Source: JAGWRA01 sp035534615 (GTDB lineage Bacteria > Acidobacteriota > Vicinamibacteria > Vicinamibacterales > CAVVIG01). Taken from it: a stretch of DNA of 64,000 nt. Numbering within the stretch: position 1 is the first letter of the stretch; the number at the start of each line of letters is the position of its first letter. The stretch covers positions 1 to 64,000 of the forward strand of contig DATLRO010000089.1 of assembly GCA_035534615.1 (NCBI GenBank), given 5' to 3'. The notes under the pieces are model-generated. The model was not told where the DNA came from. It made no database searches and saw only the letters and a program-made list of their open reading frames with translations. The translations under genes were made by a program, and so were the position numbers. Positions 1 through 7,867 of the stretch are shown piece by piece.

Positions 1-1
1 C

Positions 2-223
2 AGCATCGGCGCCCGCGTGTTCCGCACGGACCAGGACGGCGCCGTGACACTGGAGACGGACGGGAAGCGGGTGACGGTGCGAGGGTGGACGGGCAGGCAG
101 TGGGGGCAGATCAGGAATTCTTCACCCTCTCCCACGCCGCCTCCATCTCCGCCAGTTCTGCGCCGTGCAGCGACCGCCCGGCCGCTGCGAATCGTGCCTC
201 CATCGCACCGAAGCGGCGGGTGA
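2..223 (+). CDS. 3' end of a gene entering from the left, possibly comEC-like
   Basis: An open frame runs in from the window edge. The first 36 or so residues (ARVFRTDQDGAVTLETDGK at the start) resemble the last beta-strands of the metallo-beta-lactamase domain that closes ComEC/Rec2 DNA-uptake channel proteins, but this is recall of a pattern, not an alignment. The frame stays open to the stop ending at 223, which would give a proline-rich tail overlapping the 3' end of the convergent mazG by about 110 nt; that tail looks like antisense of mazG rather than real protein. The true stop may have been altered or the gene may end in this odd way. The preceding sequence is needed to decide. Confidence 0.3.
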   Translation, partial: SIGARVFRTDQDGAVTLETDGKRVTVRGWTGRQWGQIRNSSPSPTPPPSPPVLRRAATARPLRIVPPSHRSGG

Positions 224-920
224 ACTTGTCGTTGGCGTTGCGGAGGGCCGACTCCGGTTCGATGCCGAGCTTGCGGGAGAGATTCGCGAGCGCGAAGAAG
301 AGGTCGCCCATTTCTTCTTCCGCCCGCTTCGCGTCGACCCCGGCCGGGGCGGTCACGACCTCGCGGAGTTCGGCCACTTCCTCCTCGACCTTCGCCATGA
401 CGTCGGCTGCCTGCTGCCAGTCGAAGCCGACGGCAGCCGCCCGGCCGCCGATCTGGTAGGCCCGCAGCAGCGATGGCAGTCCTTTCGGCACTCCCGCGAG
501 CATCGTCTTTTTGGGAGTCTGTTCGCCGCGGGCGGCGCGCTCCTCCGCCTTGATCCGCTCCCAGACGCCCGGCACTTCCTCGGCGGTCTTCGCGCGCGGC
601 TCGTCGCCGAACACGTGCGGGTGCCGCCGGACGAGCTTGTCGGTGATCGACCGCAGCGAGTCGGCAATCGTGAAACGCCCCTCTTCCGCGCCAATCTGCG
701 CCAGGAAGACGGCTTCGAACAGCAGGTCGCCGAGCTCCTCCTTCAGCGCCGGCGCGTCCTCGTCATCCAGCGCTTCGAGGGTTTCATAGGTCTCCTCGAG
801 CAGGAACGGCCGGAGCGACCGCCAGGTCTGCTTCCGGTCCCACGGGCAGCCGTCCGGGGACCGGAGGGTCTGCATGAGGGCGACCAGACGCTCGAACAGG
901 GCGGCGGGCGAGTCGGACAT
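111..920 (-). CDS. mazG: Nucleoside triphosphate pyrophosphohydrolase MazG
   Basis: A 269-residue all-alpha NTP pyrophosphatase that hydrolyses (d)NTPs to the monophosphate and pyrophosphate, a house-cleaning role. The sequence has the two tandem MazG domains of the full-length family. The first (about residues 25-110) carries SPDGCPWDRKQTWRSL, a LLEETYE helix and the metal-binding KEELGDLLFE signature. The second (about 155-235) repeats it as KVEEEVAELREV and RAEEEMGDLFFALANLSRKLG. The length matches the E. coli protein. Start is the ATG at 920, facing away from the DUF1844 gene across a short divergent region. It converges on the fragment at the left edge. Confidence 0.95.
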   Translation of the reverse strand: MSDSPAALFERLVALMQTLRSPDGCPWDRKQTWRSLRPFLLEETYETLEALDDEDAPALKEELGDLLFEAVFLAQIGAEEGRFTIADSLRSITDKLVRRHPHVFGDEPRAKTAEEVPGVWERIKAEERAARGEQTPKKTMLAGVPKGLPSLLRAYQIGGRAAAVGFDWQQAADVMAKVEEEVAELREVVTAPAGVDAKRAEEEMGDLFFALANLSRKLGIEPESALRNANDKFTRRFGAMEARFAAAGRSLHGAELAEMEAAWERVKNS

Positions 921-1008
921 GGGCGGTTCCTCGCGGGTGATAAAATGATGAGCGCGCGCCGGATCCGGCCTTGGTGTGGCCGGCCGGCCGCTTCATTCTT
1001 TCCGGCCC

Positions 1009-1308
1009 ATGGTGTCTATGGCAAGTGAACGCGAGCCGCTGACGTTTGCTGCGTTTGTCATTTCGCTGGCCACGACGGCGGCGATCCACTTCGGCGATCT
1101 CCCCGATCCGGCCGGCGGCGAGGCGGAGGTCAACCTCGAGGGGGCCGCGCAGATTATCGACGTGCTGGAGCTGTTCGAGGAGAAGAGCCGCGGCAACCTC
1201 ACCGCCGAGGAGCGGCAGCTCATCGAGCAGGTGCTGTACGAGCTGCGGCTTCGCTTCGTGCAGGCACAGCAGAGCGCGCCGGGCGGCAAGCGGATCATCC
1301 TGCCGTGA
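1009..1308 (+). CDS. DUF1844 domain-containing protein
   Basis: A small (99-residue) protein of the DUF1844 family, function unknown. Visible family features are the helix LTFAAFVISLATTAAIHFGDLPDP followed, in two blocks, by an acidic linker and the helix pair around IIDVLELFEEKSRGNL and LTAEERQLIEQVLYELRLRF. I start it at the ATG at 1009; an in-frame GTG at 976 and another ATG at 1018 are alternatives and there is no convincing Shine-Dalgarno to choose between them. Its stop overlaps the GTG start of the MBL hydrolase (GTGA), so the two are probably co-translated. Such genes commonly sit near translation or cofactor housekeeping genes. Confidence 0.75.
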   Translation: MVSMASEREPLTFAAFVISLATTAAIHFGDLPDPAGGEAEVNLEGAAQIIDVLELFEEKSRGNLTAEERQLIEQVLYELRLRFVQAQQSAPGGKRIILP

Positions 1309-2123
1309 CCTCCGGACGGCTGCGGGTCCGGATGCTCGGCACCGGAACGTCGCACGGGGTGCCGATGATCGGCTGCCGCTGCGCCGTCTGCCGATCGGAC
1401 GACCCGCGCGACCGGCGGTGGCGCCCGTCCATTCTGATCGAGACGCCCGACGGCACGGCGATCCTGGTCGACACCGCGACCGATCTCCGCGCGCAGGCGC
1501 TGGCGTTCGACGTGACGCGCGTCGACGCGATCCTGTTCACGCACAGCCATGCCGACCACCTCATGGGGCTGGACGAGGTGCGGCGGTTCAACGTCCTGCA
1601 GCGGGCGGCGATCCCGTGCTACGCGGACGCGCGGACGGCGGCCGACATCCGGCGCACGTTCGCGTACGTGTTCGAGCCCGGGCCGGCCGGCGGCGGCATT
1701 CCGCAGATCGACCTGCACGAGATCGACGGGCCGCTGGTGCTCGGCGGCGTCCAGGTCGTGCCGGTGCCGGTGCTGCACGGCGCCCGGCCGATCTACGGCT
1801 ACCGGATCGGGCCGTTCGCCTATCTGACCGACTGCAACGCCATCCCCGACGCGTCGTGGGCACTGCTCGACGGCGTGACCGACCTCGTGCTGGACGCCCT
1901 GCGCGACCGCCCGCATCCGACCCACTTCACCGTGGCGGAAGCGCTCGACGTGGTGACCCGGCTGCGTCCGCAGCGGACCTGGTTCACGCACATCTGTCAC
2001 GACCTGCCGCACCAGGCGACCTGCGAGCGCCTGCCCGACGGCGTGAACCTGGCTTATGATGGGCTGACCGTGGAGATGGCGCTCGACCTGCCGAGCGCCG
2101 GAGCCCCGTCGCGCGCGCGCTGA
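1305..2123 (+). CDS. MBL-fold metallohydrolase, PhnP-like
   Basis: A 272-residue metallo-beta-lactamase fold phosphodiesterase-type hydrolase. The dinuclear metal motif is THSHADHLMGLDE (about residues 79-91), and the N-terminal GTGTSHGVPMIGCRCAVC has the cysteine-rich insert typical of PhnP-like proteins, which adds a zinc site. Further conserved histidines follow (VLHGARPIYGYR, the DCNAIPD loop and FTHICHD near the end). In PhnP the substrate is a cyclic phosphate phosphodiester; without phosphonate genes nearby the substrate here is unknown. Start is GTG at 1305, overlapping the DUF1844 stop. Five bases separate it from ribF. Confidence 0.85.
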   Translation: MTSGRLRVRMLGTGTSHGVPMIGCRCAVCRSDDPRDRRWRPSILIETPDGTAILVDTATDLRAQALAFDVTRVDAILFTHSHADHLMGLDEVRRFNVLQRAAIPCYADARTAADIRRTFAYVFEPGPAGGGIPQIDLHEIDGPLVLGGVQVVPVPVLHGARPIYGYRIGPFAYLTDCNAIPDASWALLDGVTDLVLDALRDRPHPTHFTVAEALDVVTRLRPQRTWFTHICHDLPHQATCERLPDGVNLAYDGLTVEMALDLPSAGAPSRAR

Positions 2124-2128
2124 TCCCC

Positions 2129-3064
2129 GTGGACGTCATTCATTTTCCCGACGATCCCTGTCCGGCCCGCTGGCACCAGCCCGTGCTCGCGCTCGGCAAC
2201 TTCGACGGCCTGCACCGCGGGCACATGAAGATCATCGAGCGCGTCCGCCGGGTGGCCGGGGAGCGCGGCGCCTCGTCCGTCGTCATGACGTTCGATCCGC
2301 ATCCGCCGCGTGTCGTGCGGCCCGACAAGGCGCCGCCGCTGCTGATGACCGAGGCGCAGCGGCTCGAAGCGATCGCCGGCGCCGGCATCCAGGGCTGCGC
2401 CATCGTCCGGTTCACGCAGGAGATGTCGCAGTGGAGCCCCGAGGCGTTCGTCGCGACCGTGCTCGTCGAGTGGCTGCACGTCGCGGAGGTGTGGGTCGGC
2501 GCGAACTTCCTGTTCGGGCACGAGCGCGCCGGCAACTTCTCGCTGCTGCGGACGCTCGGCACGCGGTTCGGCTTCCGCGCCGAGAAGATCGACCCGGTGC
2601 GCTACAAGGAGTTCGTCGTGAGCAGCACGCGCATCCGCCGGCTGATTGGCGAGGGGCGGGTGGACGAGGCGGGGGCGCTGCTCGGCCATCAGTATTTCAT
2701 CGACGGCGTGGTGGAGCAGGGCGACCAGCGCGGCCGGACGATCGGGTTTCCGACCGCGAACCTCGGGACCGAGAACGAGCTGCTGCCGCCCGACGGCGTC
2801 TACGCGACCACGGCGACGATCGACGGGGTGGTCTACCCCTCGGTGACCAACGTCGGGGTGCGGCCGACGTTCGGCGAATCGCGCCGGGTGGTGGAGGCCC
2901 ACGTGCTGGAGTTCGACGGCGATCTCTATGGCCGGATGATCCGCCTCGGCTTCGTCCAGCGGCTGCGCGACGAGCGGCGCTTCGAGAGCGCGGAGGCGCT
3001 GCAGGCCCAGATCCGGGCCGACGCGGAGCGGGCCGCTGGACTGTTCGGGAGAATCTCGTTATAG
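2129..3064 (+). CDS. ribF: Bifunctional riboflavin kinase / FAD synthetase
   Basis: A 311-residue enzyme that makes FMN and then FAD from riboflavin and ATP in the cytoplasm. The N-terminal adenylyltransferase domain has ALGNFDGLHRGHMKI (the nucleotidyl-transferase GxFDGxHxGH signature) and later SSTRIRRLIGEG, the ISST-like motif. The C-terminal riboflavin kinase domain has GRTIGFPTANL (metal and nucleotide loop), GVYATTA and NVGVRPTF. Length and domain order match the family. GTG start at 2129, five bases after the MBL gene, so it probably belongs to the same transcript; cysS follows 16 nt downstream. Confidence 0.95.
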   Translation: MDVIHFPDDPCPARWHQPVLALGNFDGLHRGHMKIIERVRRVAGERGASSVVMTFDPHPPRVVRPDKAPPLLMTEAQRLEAIAGAGIQGCAIVRFTQEMSQWSPEAFVATVLVEWLHVAEVWVGANFLFGHERAGNFSLLRTLGTRFGFRAEKIDPVRYKEFVVSSTRIRRLIGEGRVDEAGALLGHQYFIDGVVEQGDQRGRTIGFPTANLGTENELLPPDGVYATTATIDGVVYPSVTNVGVRPTFGESRRVVEAHVLEFDGDLYGRMIRLGFVQRLRDERRFESAEALQAQIRADAERAAGLFGRISL

Positions 3065-3080
3065 AATTCGGCGGACCGGC

Positions 3081-4493
3081 ATGCACCTCTACAACACCCT
3101 GACCCGCCGCGAAGAGGAGTTCGCCCCCGCCGACGGCAGGACCGTGCGGATGTACACCTGCGGGCTCACCGTGTACGCGCGCGGGCACATCGGGAACTTC
3201 CGCACGTTCGTCTGCATGGACGTGCTGCGCCGCACGCTGCGCCACGAGTTCGGCTGGCAGATGCGCGAGGTGATGAACTTCACCGACGTGGACGACCGCA
3301 CCATCCTCGGGGCGGAAAAGGCCGGGATGCCGCTGCGGCAGTACACCGACCAGTTCATCGCCGCGTTCCGTGAGGATGCCCGGGCGCTCGGGCTCGAAGA
3401 GGTCGAGGAGAATCCTCGGGCCACGGACGAGGCCAACCTGCGCGCGATGGCCGACATGATCACGGCGCTCGGCGCGCACGGCCACACCTACACGAGCGAC
3501 GGATCGATCTACTTCAAGATCGCCACCCTGCCCGAGTACGGCGCGCTGTCCCGGATCGACCACGAGAGCATCCTGGCCGGCGCCCGGGTCGACGTCGACA
3601 ACTACACGAAGGAGGACGCGCGCGACTTCGTCCTCTGGAAGGCGACGAAGCCGGGCGAGCCGACGTGGGACTTCGGCACGGGCCCCGGCCGGCCCGGCTG
3701 GCACATCGAGTGCTCGGCGATGGCGCTCCGCCTGCTCGGCGAGCCGCCGATCGACATTCACGCCGGCGGGATCGACCTCATCTTTCCGCATCACGAGAAC
3801 GAGATCGCGCAGAGCGTCGGCGCCACCGGCAAGCCGTTCGTCCGCTTCTGGATCCACGTCGAGCACCTGCTCGTCGACGGCCAGAAGATGTCGAAGTCGC
3901 TCGGCAACACCTACACGCTGCCCGAACTGGTGGAGAAGGGGTACCGGCCGTCGGCCGTGCGCTACCTCCTGATGTCGGGGCACTACCGCAAGCAGCTCAA
4001 CTTCACCTTCGCCAGCCTGACGCAGGCCGAGGAGTCGCTGCGCCGGCTGACCGACTTTCTCGCGCGGCTCGACGCCGTCACCGGCGACGAGGGACATCCG
4101 GAGATCGAGACGCGGATCGGCGAGGCGGGCCACGCGTTCCGCGAGGCGATGGGCGACGACCTGAACACGGCGGCGGCGCTCGCGGCGGTGTTCGACCTCG
4201 TCCGCGCCCTGAATTCCGCGATTGACGCCGGCGGGATCGGCCGGCCCGACGTCGCCTGCGTCCGGCACTTCTTCGAGCGCGTCGATCTCGTGCTGGGAGT
4301 CATCGGGCTGCGGCAGCAGGAGGAACGGCAGGCGCCGGTGCCGGGCGAGGAGATCGAGCGGCTGATCGACGCGCGGCACGCCGCGCGCCGCCGCCGCGAC
4401 TTCGCCGAAGCCGACCGCATCCGCCAGGAGCTCACCGGCCGCGGCATCCTGCTGGAAGACAGCGCCGGCGGCACGCGCTGGAAGCGCAAGTAA
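3081..4493 (+). CDS. cysS: Cysteinyl-tRNA synthetase
   Basis: A 470-residue class I aminoacyl-tRNA synthetase that charges tRNA-Cys. MYTCGLTVYARGHIGN contains the zinc-binding cysteine and the HIGH-type motif (about residues 35-40). FTDVDDRT and the zinc-ligand stretch GRPGWHIECSAM and HAGGIDLIFPHHENEIAQS follow. The KMSKS loop is at residues 269-273. The C-terminal DALR region is present and complete. A tRNA-Cys gene lies about 2.3 kb downstream, so enzyme and substrate RNA share the neighbourhood. ATG start; the sequence ahead has no strong ribosome site, as for many genes here. Confidence 0.97.
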   Translation: MHLYNTLTRREEEFAPADGRTVRMYTCGLTVYARGHIGNFRTFVCMDVLRRTLRHEFGWQMREVMNFTDVDDRTILGAEKAGMPLRQYTDQFIAAFREDARALGLEEVEENPRATDEANLRAMADMITALGAHGHTYTSDGSIYFKIATLPEYGALSRIDHESILAGARVDVDNYTKEDARDFVLWKATKPGEPTWDFGTGPGRPGWHIECSAMALRLLGEPPIDIHAGGIDLIFPHHENEIAQSVGATGKPFVRFWIHVEHLLVDGQKMSKSLGNTYTLPELVEKGYRPSAVRYLLMSGHYRKQLNFTFASLTQAEESLRRLTDFLARLDAVTGDEGHPEIETRIGEAGHAFREAMGDDLNTAAALAAVFDLVRALNSAIDAGGIGRPDVACVRHFFERVDLVLGVIGLRQQEERQAPVPGEEIERLIDARHAARRRRDFAEADRIRQELTGRGILLEDSAGGTRWKRK

Positions 4494-4612
4494 CGCCCCG
4501 CCCGAAACGCCGCGCGCGCCCGGAGCGCCTGCGCACCCGAGCGCCCGACGTCTGCACATGCGCCGGACGTTGTACGTTGCACCTCCCGCGCCGTCCGTGA
4601 CACCCTATTCTC

Positions 4613-5941
4613 ATGCCCATTCCAGACATTCGCACCCACCTCCCCGGTCCCAGGGCCCAGCAGATCATCGACCGTGACACGGCGTCCGTCTCCCCCTCCT
4701 ACACGAGGGCGTATCCGTTCGTCATGGCCCGGGGTGAGGGAGCCGTCGTCGAGGATGTGGACGGGAACCGGTTTCTCGACTGCGCCGCCGGCATTGCGGT
4801 GACGTCGACCGGGCATTGTCATCCCGACGTCGTGCAGGCCATCACGACCCAGGCCGGGAAGTTCCTGCACATGTCGGGGACCGACTTCTATTACGAGGAC
4901 CAGGTCGAGCTCGCCGAGCAGTTCGGGAAGCTCGTGCCGGTCGGCGGGGCGGCCCGCGCGTTCTTCAGCAACTCCGGCGCGGAGGCGAACGAGGCGGCGA
5001 TCAAGCTGGCGCGCTATCACACGAAGCGGCAGTACATCATCGCCTTCCTGGGCGGATTCCATGGCCGGACGATGGGGGCGCTGGCGATGACGGCGAGCAA
5101 GGCCATCCAGCGGAAGGGGTTCGGCCCCCTGATGCCGGGCGTCTACCACGCGCCGTACGCGAACTGCTATCGCTGTCCGCTCGGGCTGAAGCCGGAGTCG
5201 TGCAGCGCCGAGTGCCTGGGCTTCATCGAGGATCAGTTGTTCGTGCACCTCGTGTCGCCGGACGAAGTGGCGGCCGTCATGGTCGAGCCGATTCAGGGCG
5301 AGGGGGGCTACCTCGTGCCGCCGAAGGTGTTCCTGGAGCGGCTGCGGGTGCTGACGCGCGAGCACGGTATCCTGCTCATCGCGGATGAAGTGCAGTCCGG
5401 CATGGGGCGGTCGGGGAAGATGTTCGCCATCGAGCATTACGGCGTGCAGCCCGACATCGTCTCGGTGGCGAAGGGGATTGCGTCCGGCATGCCGCTCGGC
5501 ATCACCGCGTCGCGGGCCGACATCATGGACTGGCCGCCCGGGGCGCACGCCAGCACGTTCGGCGGCAATCCCGTGTCGTGCGCGGCGGCGCTGGCGACCA
5601 TCAGGCTGCTGCGCGAGCGGCTCGTGGCGAACGCCGCCGACGTCGGCGCGCACCTGATGGCCGGCCTGAAGGTGATGGCCGACCGGCATCCGCTGATCGG
5701 CGACGTGCGCGGCAAGGGGCTGATGATCGGCATCGAGCTCGTGCGCGACCGGCAGACGAAGGAGCGGGCCGTGGAGGAGCGGAACGCCGTGATCCAGGGG
5801 GCGTTCCGCCGCGGCCTGCTCATCCTGGGGGCCGGCCAGAACGCCATCCGCCTGTCGCCGCCGCTGGTGCTGACGAAGGCGGAGGCCGACATCGCGCTCA
5901 GGATCCTGGACGAGGCGCTGTCGGAGGTGGAGCACCGGTAG
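4613..5941 (+). CDS. Class III aminotransferase (acetylornithine / 4-aminobutyrate type)
   Basis: A 442-residue PLP-dependent class III (omega) aminotransferase, moving an amino group from a distal amine such as 4-aminobutyrate or an ornithine derivative to 2-oxoglutarate. The PLP Lys is about residue 287 in VSVAKGIASGMPLG, preceded by the ADEVQSGMGRSGK strand. SNSGAEANEAAIKLAR and FLGGFHGRTMGALAMTAS are the phosphate-binding and catalytic core motifs. A cysteine-containing insert (YANCYRCPLGLKPESCSAEC) is seen in the subgroup annotated as acetylornithine aminotransferase family. There are no neighbouring arginine or GABA genes to settle the substrate. It starts 119 nt after cysS. Confidence 0.9.
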   Translation: MPIPDIRTHLPGPRAQQIIDRDTASVSPSYTRAYPFVMARGEGAVVEDVDGNRFLDCAAGIAVTSTGHCHPDVVQAITTQAGKFLHMSGTDFYYEDQVELAEQFGKLVPVGGAARAFFSNSGAEANEAAIKLARYHTKRQYIIAFLGGFHGRTMGALAMTASKAIQRKGFGPLMPGVYHAPYANCYRCPLGLKPESCSAECLGFIEDQLFVHLVSPDEVAAVMVEPIQGEGGYLVPPKVFLERLRVLTREHGILLIADEVQSGMGRSGKMFAIEHYGVQPDIVSVAKGIASGMPLGITASRADIMDWPPGAHASTFGGNPVSCAAALATIRLLRERLVANAADVGAHLMAGLKVMADRHPLIGDVRGKGLMIGIELVRDRQTKERAVEERNAVIQGAFRRGLLILGAGQNAIRLSPPLVLTKAEADIALRILDEALSEVEHR

Positions 5942-5989
5942 ACGCGGGCGGCGCGCCCCGGCACATCCCTTGCTCCCTGGCCGGTCGCG

Positions 5990-6358
5990 ATGACTCGCGA
6001 GCGCGTCCGTCTGGGCATCTCCGGAGAGAATCTGGCGTGCGCGGCGTTGCGGCGGCGGGGGTACGAAATCGTTGCGCGCCGCCACCGCAGCCGGCTCGGC
6101 GAAATTGACATCATCGCCCGCGACGGCCGGACGCTGGTGTTCGTCGAGGTCAAGGCCCGTTCCGGCTCAGACTACGGTTCGGGGGCCGACGCCGTCACCG
6201 TCTGGAAGCAGCGGCACATCCTCAGGGTCGCCGAGGAATACCTGGCGAGCCGCGGGCTGAGCGACACGCCGTGCCGCTTCGACGTCGTGGTGGTCCAGTG
6301 GGAAGGGGAGGGGCGTGCGACGGTGGAGGTGATTCGCTCCGCCTTCGATGTCGCGTAG
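5990..6358 (+). CDS. YraN family protein (UPF0102)
   Basis: A 122-residue protein with a PD-(D/E)xK nuclease-like fold, function unproven. The signature is GEIDIIARDGRTLVFVEVKAR, split by the family as the D and ExK active-site strands, preceded by GENLACAALRRRGYEIVARR. The rest of the fold (VTVWKQRHILRVAEEYL) is present, so it appears intact and of usual length. ATG start at 5990, 48 nt after the aminotransferase. Downstream lies non-coding DNA leading to the tRNA pair. Confidence 0.9.
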   Translation: MTRERVRLGISGENLACAALRRRGYEIVARRHRSRLGEIDIIARDGRTLVFVEVKARSGSDYGSGADAVTVWKQRHILRVAEEYLASRGLSDTPCRFDVVVVQWEGEGRATVEVIRSAFDVA

Positions 6359-6487
6359 GCGCCTGCGGCGGACGGACGTGGCGGGCTGCCGGCTTCCTGG
6401 CGCCATGAGGATCGTCGGGGCGTCAATCGTGACTGCGGCCGGCCGTAACCGCCTCCGGTCCTGGCCCCGATGCCGGCCGTGCCGATG

Positions 6488-6517
6488 TTGCACGGGGGCG
6501 CGTCTCTATGGTACTTT
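6488..6517 (+). promoter_or_regulatory. Candidate sigma-70 type promoter for tRNA-Gly
   Basis: TTGCAC at 6488-6493 and TACTTT at 6512-6517, separated by 18 nt, lie just upstream of the tRNA-Gly gene, placing a start site a few bases before the mature 5' end. The surrounding stretch 6359-6532 has no plausible gene. Assigned by eye only. Confidence 0.4.
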
Positions 6518-6532
6518 GAGAGGTCTTGGAGG

Positions 6533-6607
6533 GCGGGAATAACTCAGTGGTAGAGTGCGACCTTGCCAAGGTCGAAGTCGCGGGTTCGAATCCCGTTTCC
6601 CGCTCCA
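6533..6607 (+). tRNA. tRNA-Gly (GCC)
   Basis: A full cloverleaf can be folded. The acceptor stem is GCGGGAA with TTCCCGC (7 pairs). The D arm is ACTC AGTGGTA GAGT. The anticodon stem-loop is CGACC TTGCCAA GGTCG with anticodon GCC. The T arm contains GTTCGAATC. The discriminator base is T at 6604 and CCA is encoded at 6605-6607. Anticodon GCC reads glycine codons GGC/GGU, abundant in this GC-rich DNA. Confidence 0.97.
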
Positions 6608-6816
6608 TTTTTTCCCGTCGGGGACCCCTGCCCCGACAGGCGCGCTGCACGACGCGGGGCCCGGCAGGCCCGCTCGGTTCCGCGCGCGAAGTGGGGGAGG
6701 GAGCGGACACCCCGACTGGCGTACTCCGCGGAGTCCGACAGGCCGCTCCGTTTCGGACACACCTTAGCTTCCACGGCGCGGATGTTGAGCGTCCCCTGAA
6801 GCCTTCAGTTCCGATC

Positions 6817-6890
<74 letters not shown>

Positions 6891-6945
6891 ATTTTTCCCA
6901 AGAAGATCGCTCGTTTGTGGTCGAGTTGGCCATCGAAAGCGGGCC

Positions 6946-6968
6946 AACTATAGCAAGAACTATAGCAA
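6946..6968. repeat. Tandem 12-bp repeat AACTATAGCAAR x2
   Basis: AACTATAGCAAG (6946-6957) is followed directly by AACTATAGCAAA (6958-6969), in an AT-rich patch just after tRNA-Cys. On the minus strand each copy reads TGCTATAGTT, which looks like an extended -10 box (TGnTATAGT). The same GGCCAACTATAGCA context recurs upstream of the subtilase gene near 28000, where it fits a minus-strand promoter. Whether these copies are promoters, remnants of an attachment region or chance is open. Confidence 0.5.
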
Positions 6969-7007
6969 ACACCTTTTTGGGGGCACTGCCGGCGGGCCGC
7001 CGGTGGC

Positions 7008-7049
7008 ATACCTTCAGAGGTATTGTCTTAAAGATACCTTTAGGGGTAT
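7008..7049. promoter_or_regulatory. Paired palindromic operators ahead of a higBA-like module
   Basis: Two 16-bp inverted repeats of the same form lie 26 bp apart: ATACCTTCAGAGGTAT at 7008-7023 and ATACCTTTAGGGGTAT at 7034-7049. Half-sites are ATACCT and RGGTAT with a 4-nt centre. The second ends ten bases before the GTG start of the toxin frame. Palindrome pairs overlapping the promoter are what HigA/XRE antitoxins bind in autoregulated toxin-antitoxin operons, so these are inferred operators for the antitoxin encoded at 7481-7867. Confidence 0.65.
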
Positions 7050-7058
7050 ATTTAGACC

Positions 7059-7456
7059 GTGGCGAATTGGGACGTGGAGTTCACGGACGAGTTCGGTGAG
7101 TGGTGGGATGGCCTGACCGGCGATGAGCAGGAGTCGGTGACCTTTGGCGTGGACCTTCTGGGCAAGGTTGGTCCCGGTCTGGACTACCCTTACAGTTCCA
7201 GCGTCTACGGATCCACGTACGGCGGGCGGATGCGCGAGTTGCGAATCCAGCACGAAGGTCGGCCCTATCGGGTGCTCTACGTCTTCGATCCTCGTCGGAC
7301 CGCTATCTGCTCATCGGTGGCGACAAGACCGGCAAGGATCGTTGGTATGAGGAAAACGTGCCAGTCGCAGACAGGATCTACGAAAGCCACTTGGCGACGC
7401 TGAAGGCCGAGGGGCTGCTGCCCGAAAGGGACAAGGGCAAATCGCGGAAACGCTGA
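7059..7456 (+). pseudogene. HigB/RelE-type toxin gene, frameshifted
   Basis: The first frame (from GTG at 7059) gives a phage-derived Gp49/HigB-like RelE-superfamily toxin up to YRVLYVFDPRRTA near 7302. The expected family continuation, YLLIGGDKTGKDRWYEENV followed by a basic tail, is found in the next reading frame and runs to a TGA at 7454-7456. A single missing base at about 7301-7303, just after the Thr-Ala codons, would restore one frame of about 132 residues. As written, the frame continues to a stop at 7403 with an unrelated tail. RelE-type toxins are mRNA endonucleases, and the lost part holds catalytic residues, so the toxin is probably dead unless the frameshift is an assembly error. 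Confidence 0.75.
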
Positions 7457-7480
7457 CTCTTTGAATCTTTGGATAGGACA

Positions 7481-7867
7481 ATGGCTAGAAAGTTTGCAGA
7501 ATTGCGCGCCCAGCTGTCGCCCGAGGCACGAGCACGAGTGGACGCGCGCGTGCAGCAGGCGTTGGCAGAGATGCCGCTCAAGGAAGTCCGACGTGCGCAC
7601 GCGCTAGCGCAGAACGAGATCGGAGAGATGCTTGGGATGGCACAGCCGGAGGTCTCCAAACTAGAGCAACGCTCCGACTGCCTGATTAGCACCGTCCGCC
7701 GCTACATCGAGGCCCTGGGCGGTGAGCTAGATATTGTCGCGCGCTTCCCGAATGGGACGGTGCGCATCAACCAGTTTGCTGAACTGGGTCGAATCCCACC
7801 GAAGACGCGACCGGCGGCCGAGGCGACTTCCGGCGCGAGCACTGCTAGGCGGGCACGGCGTCGTTAA
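7481..7867 (+). CDS. XRE-family antitoxin, HigA-like
   Basis: A 128-residue helix-turn-helix protein that would neutralise the upstream toxin and repress the operon. The ATG at 7481 gives MARKFAELRAQLSPEARARV, a start typical for this antitoxin group; a TTG four codons earlier is the alternative. The HTH is ALAQNEIGEMLGMAQPEVSKLEQ (as helix 2-turn-helix 3), followed by the family's STVRRYIEALGGELDIVARF strand and FPNGTVRINQF. The C-terminus is an Ala/Arg-rich tail. It lies 24 nt after the toxin stop and overlaps the convergent ruvB stop by 4 nt. Unlike the toxin it looks intact. Confidence 0.85.
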   Translation: MARKFAELRAQLSPEARARVDARVQQALAEMPLKEVRRAHALAQNEIGEMLGMAQPEVSKLEQRSDCLISTVRRYIEALGGELDIVARFPNGTVRINQFAELGRIPPKTRPAAEATSGASTARRARRR

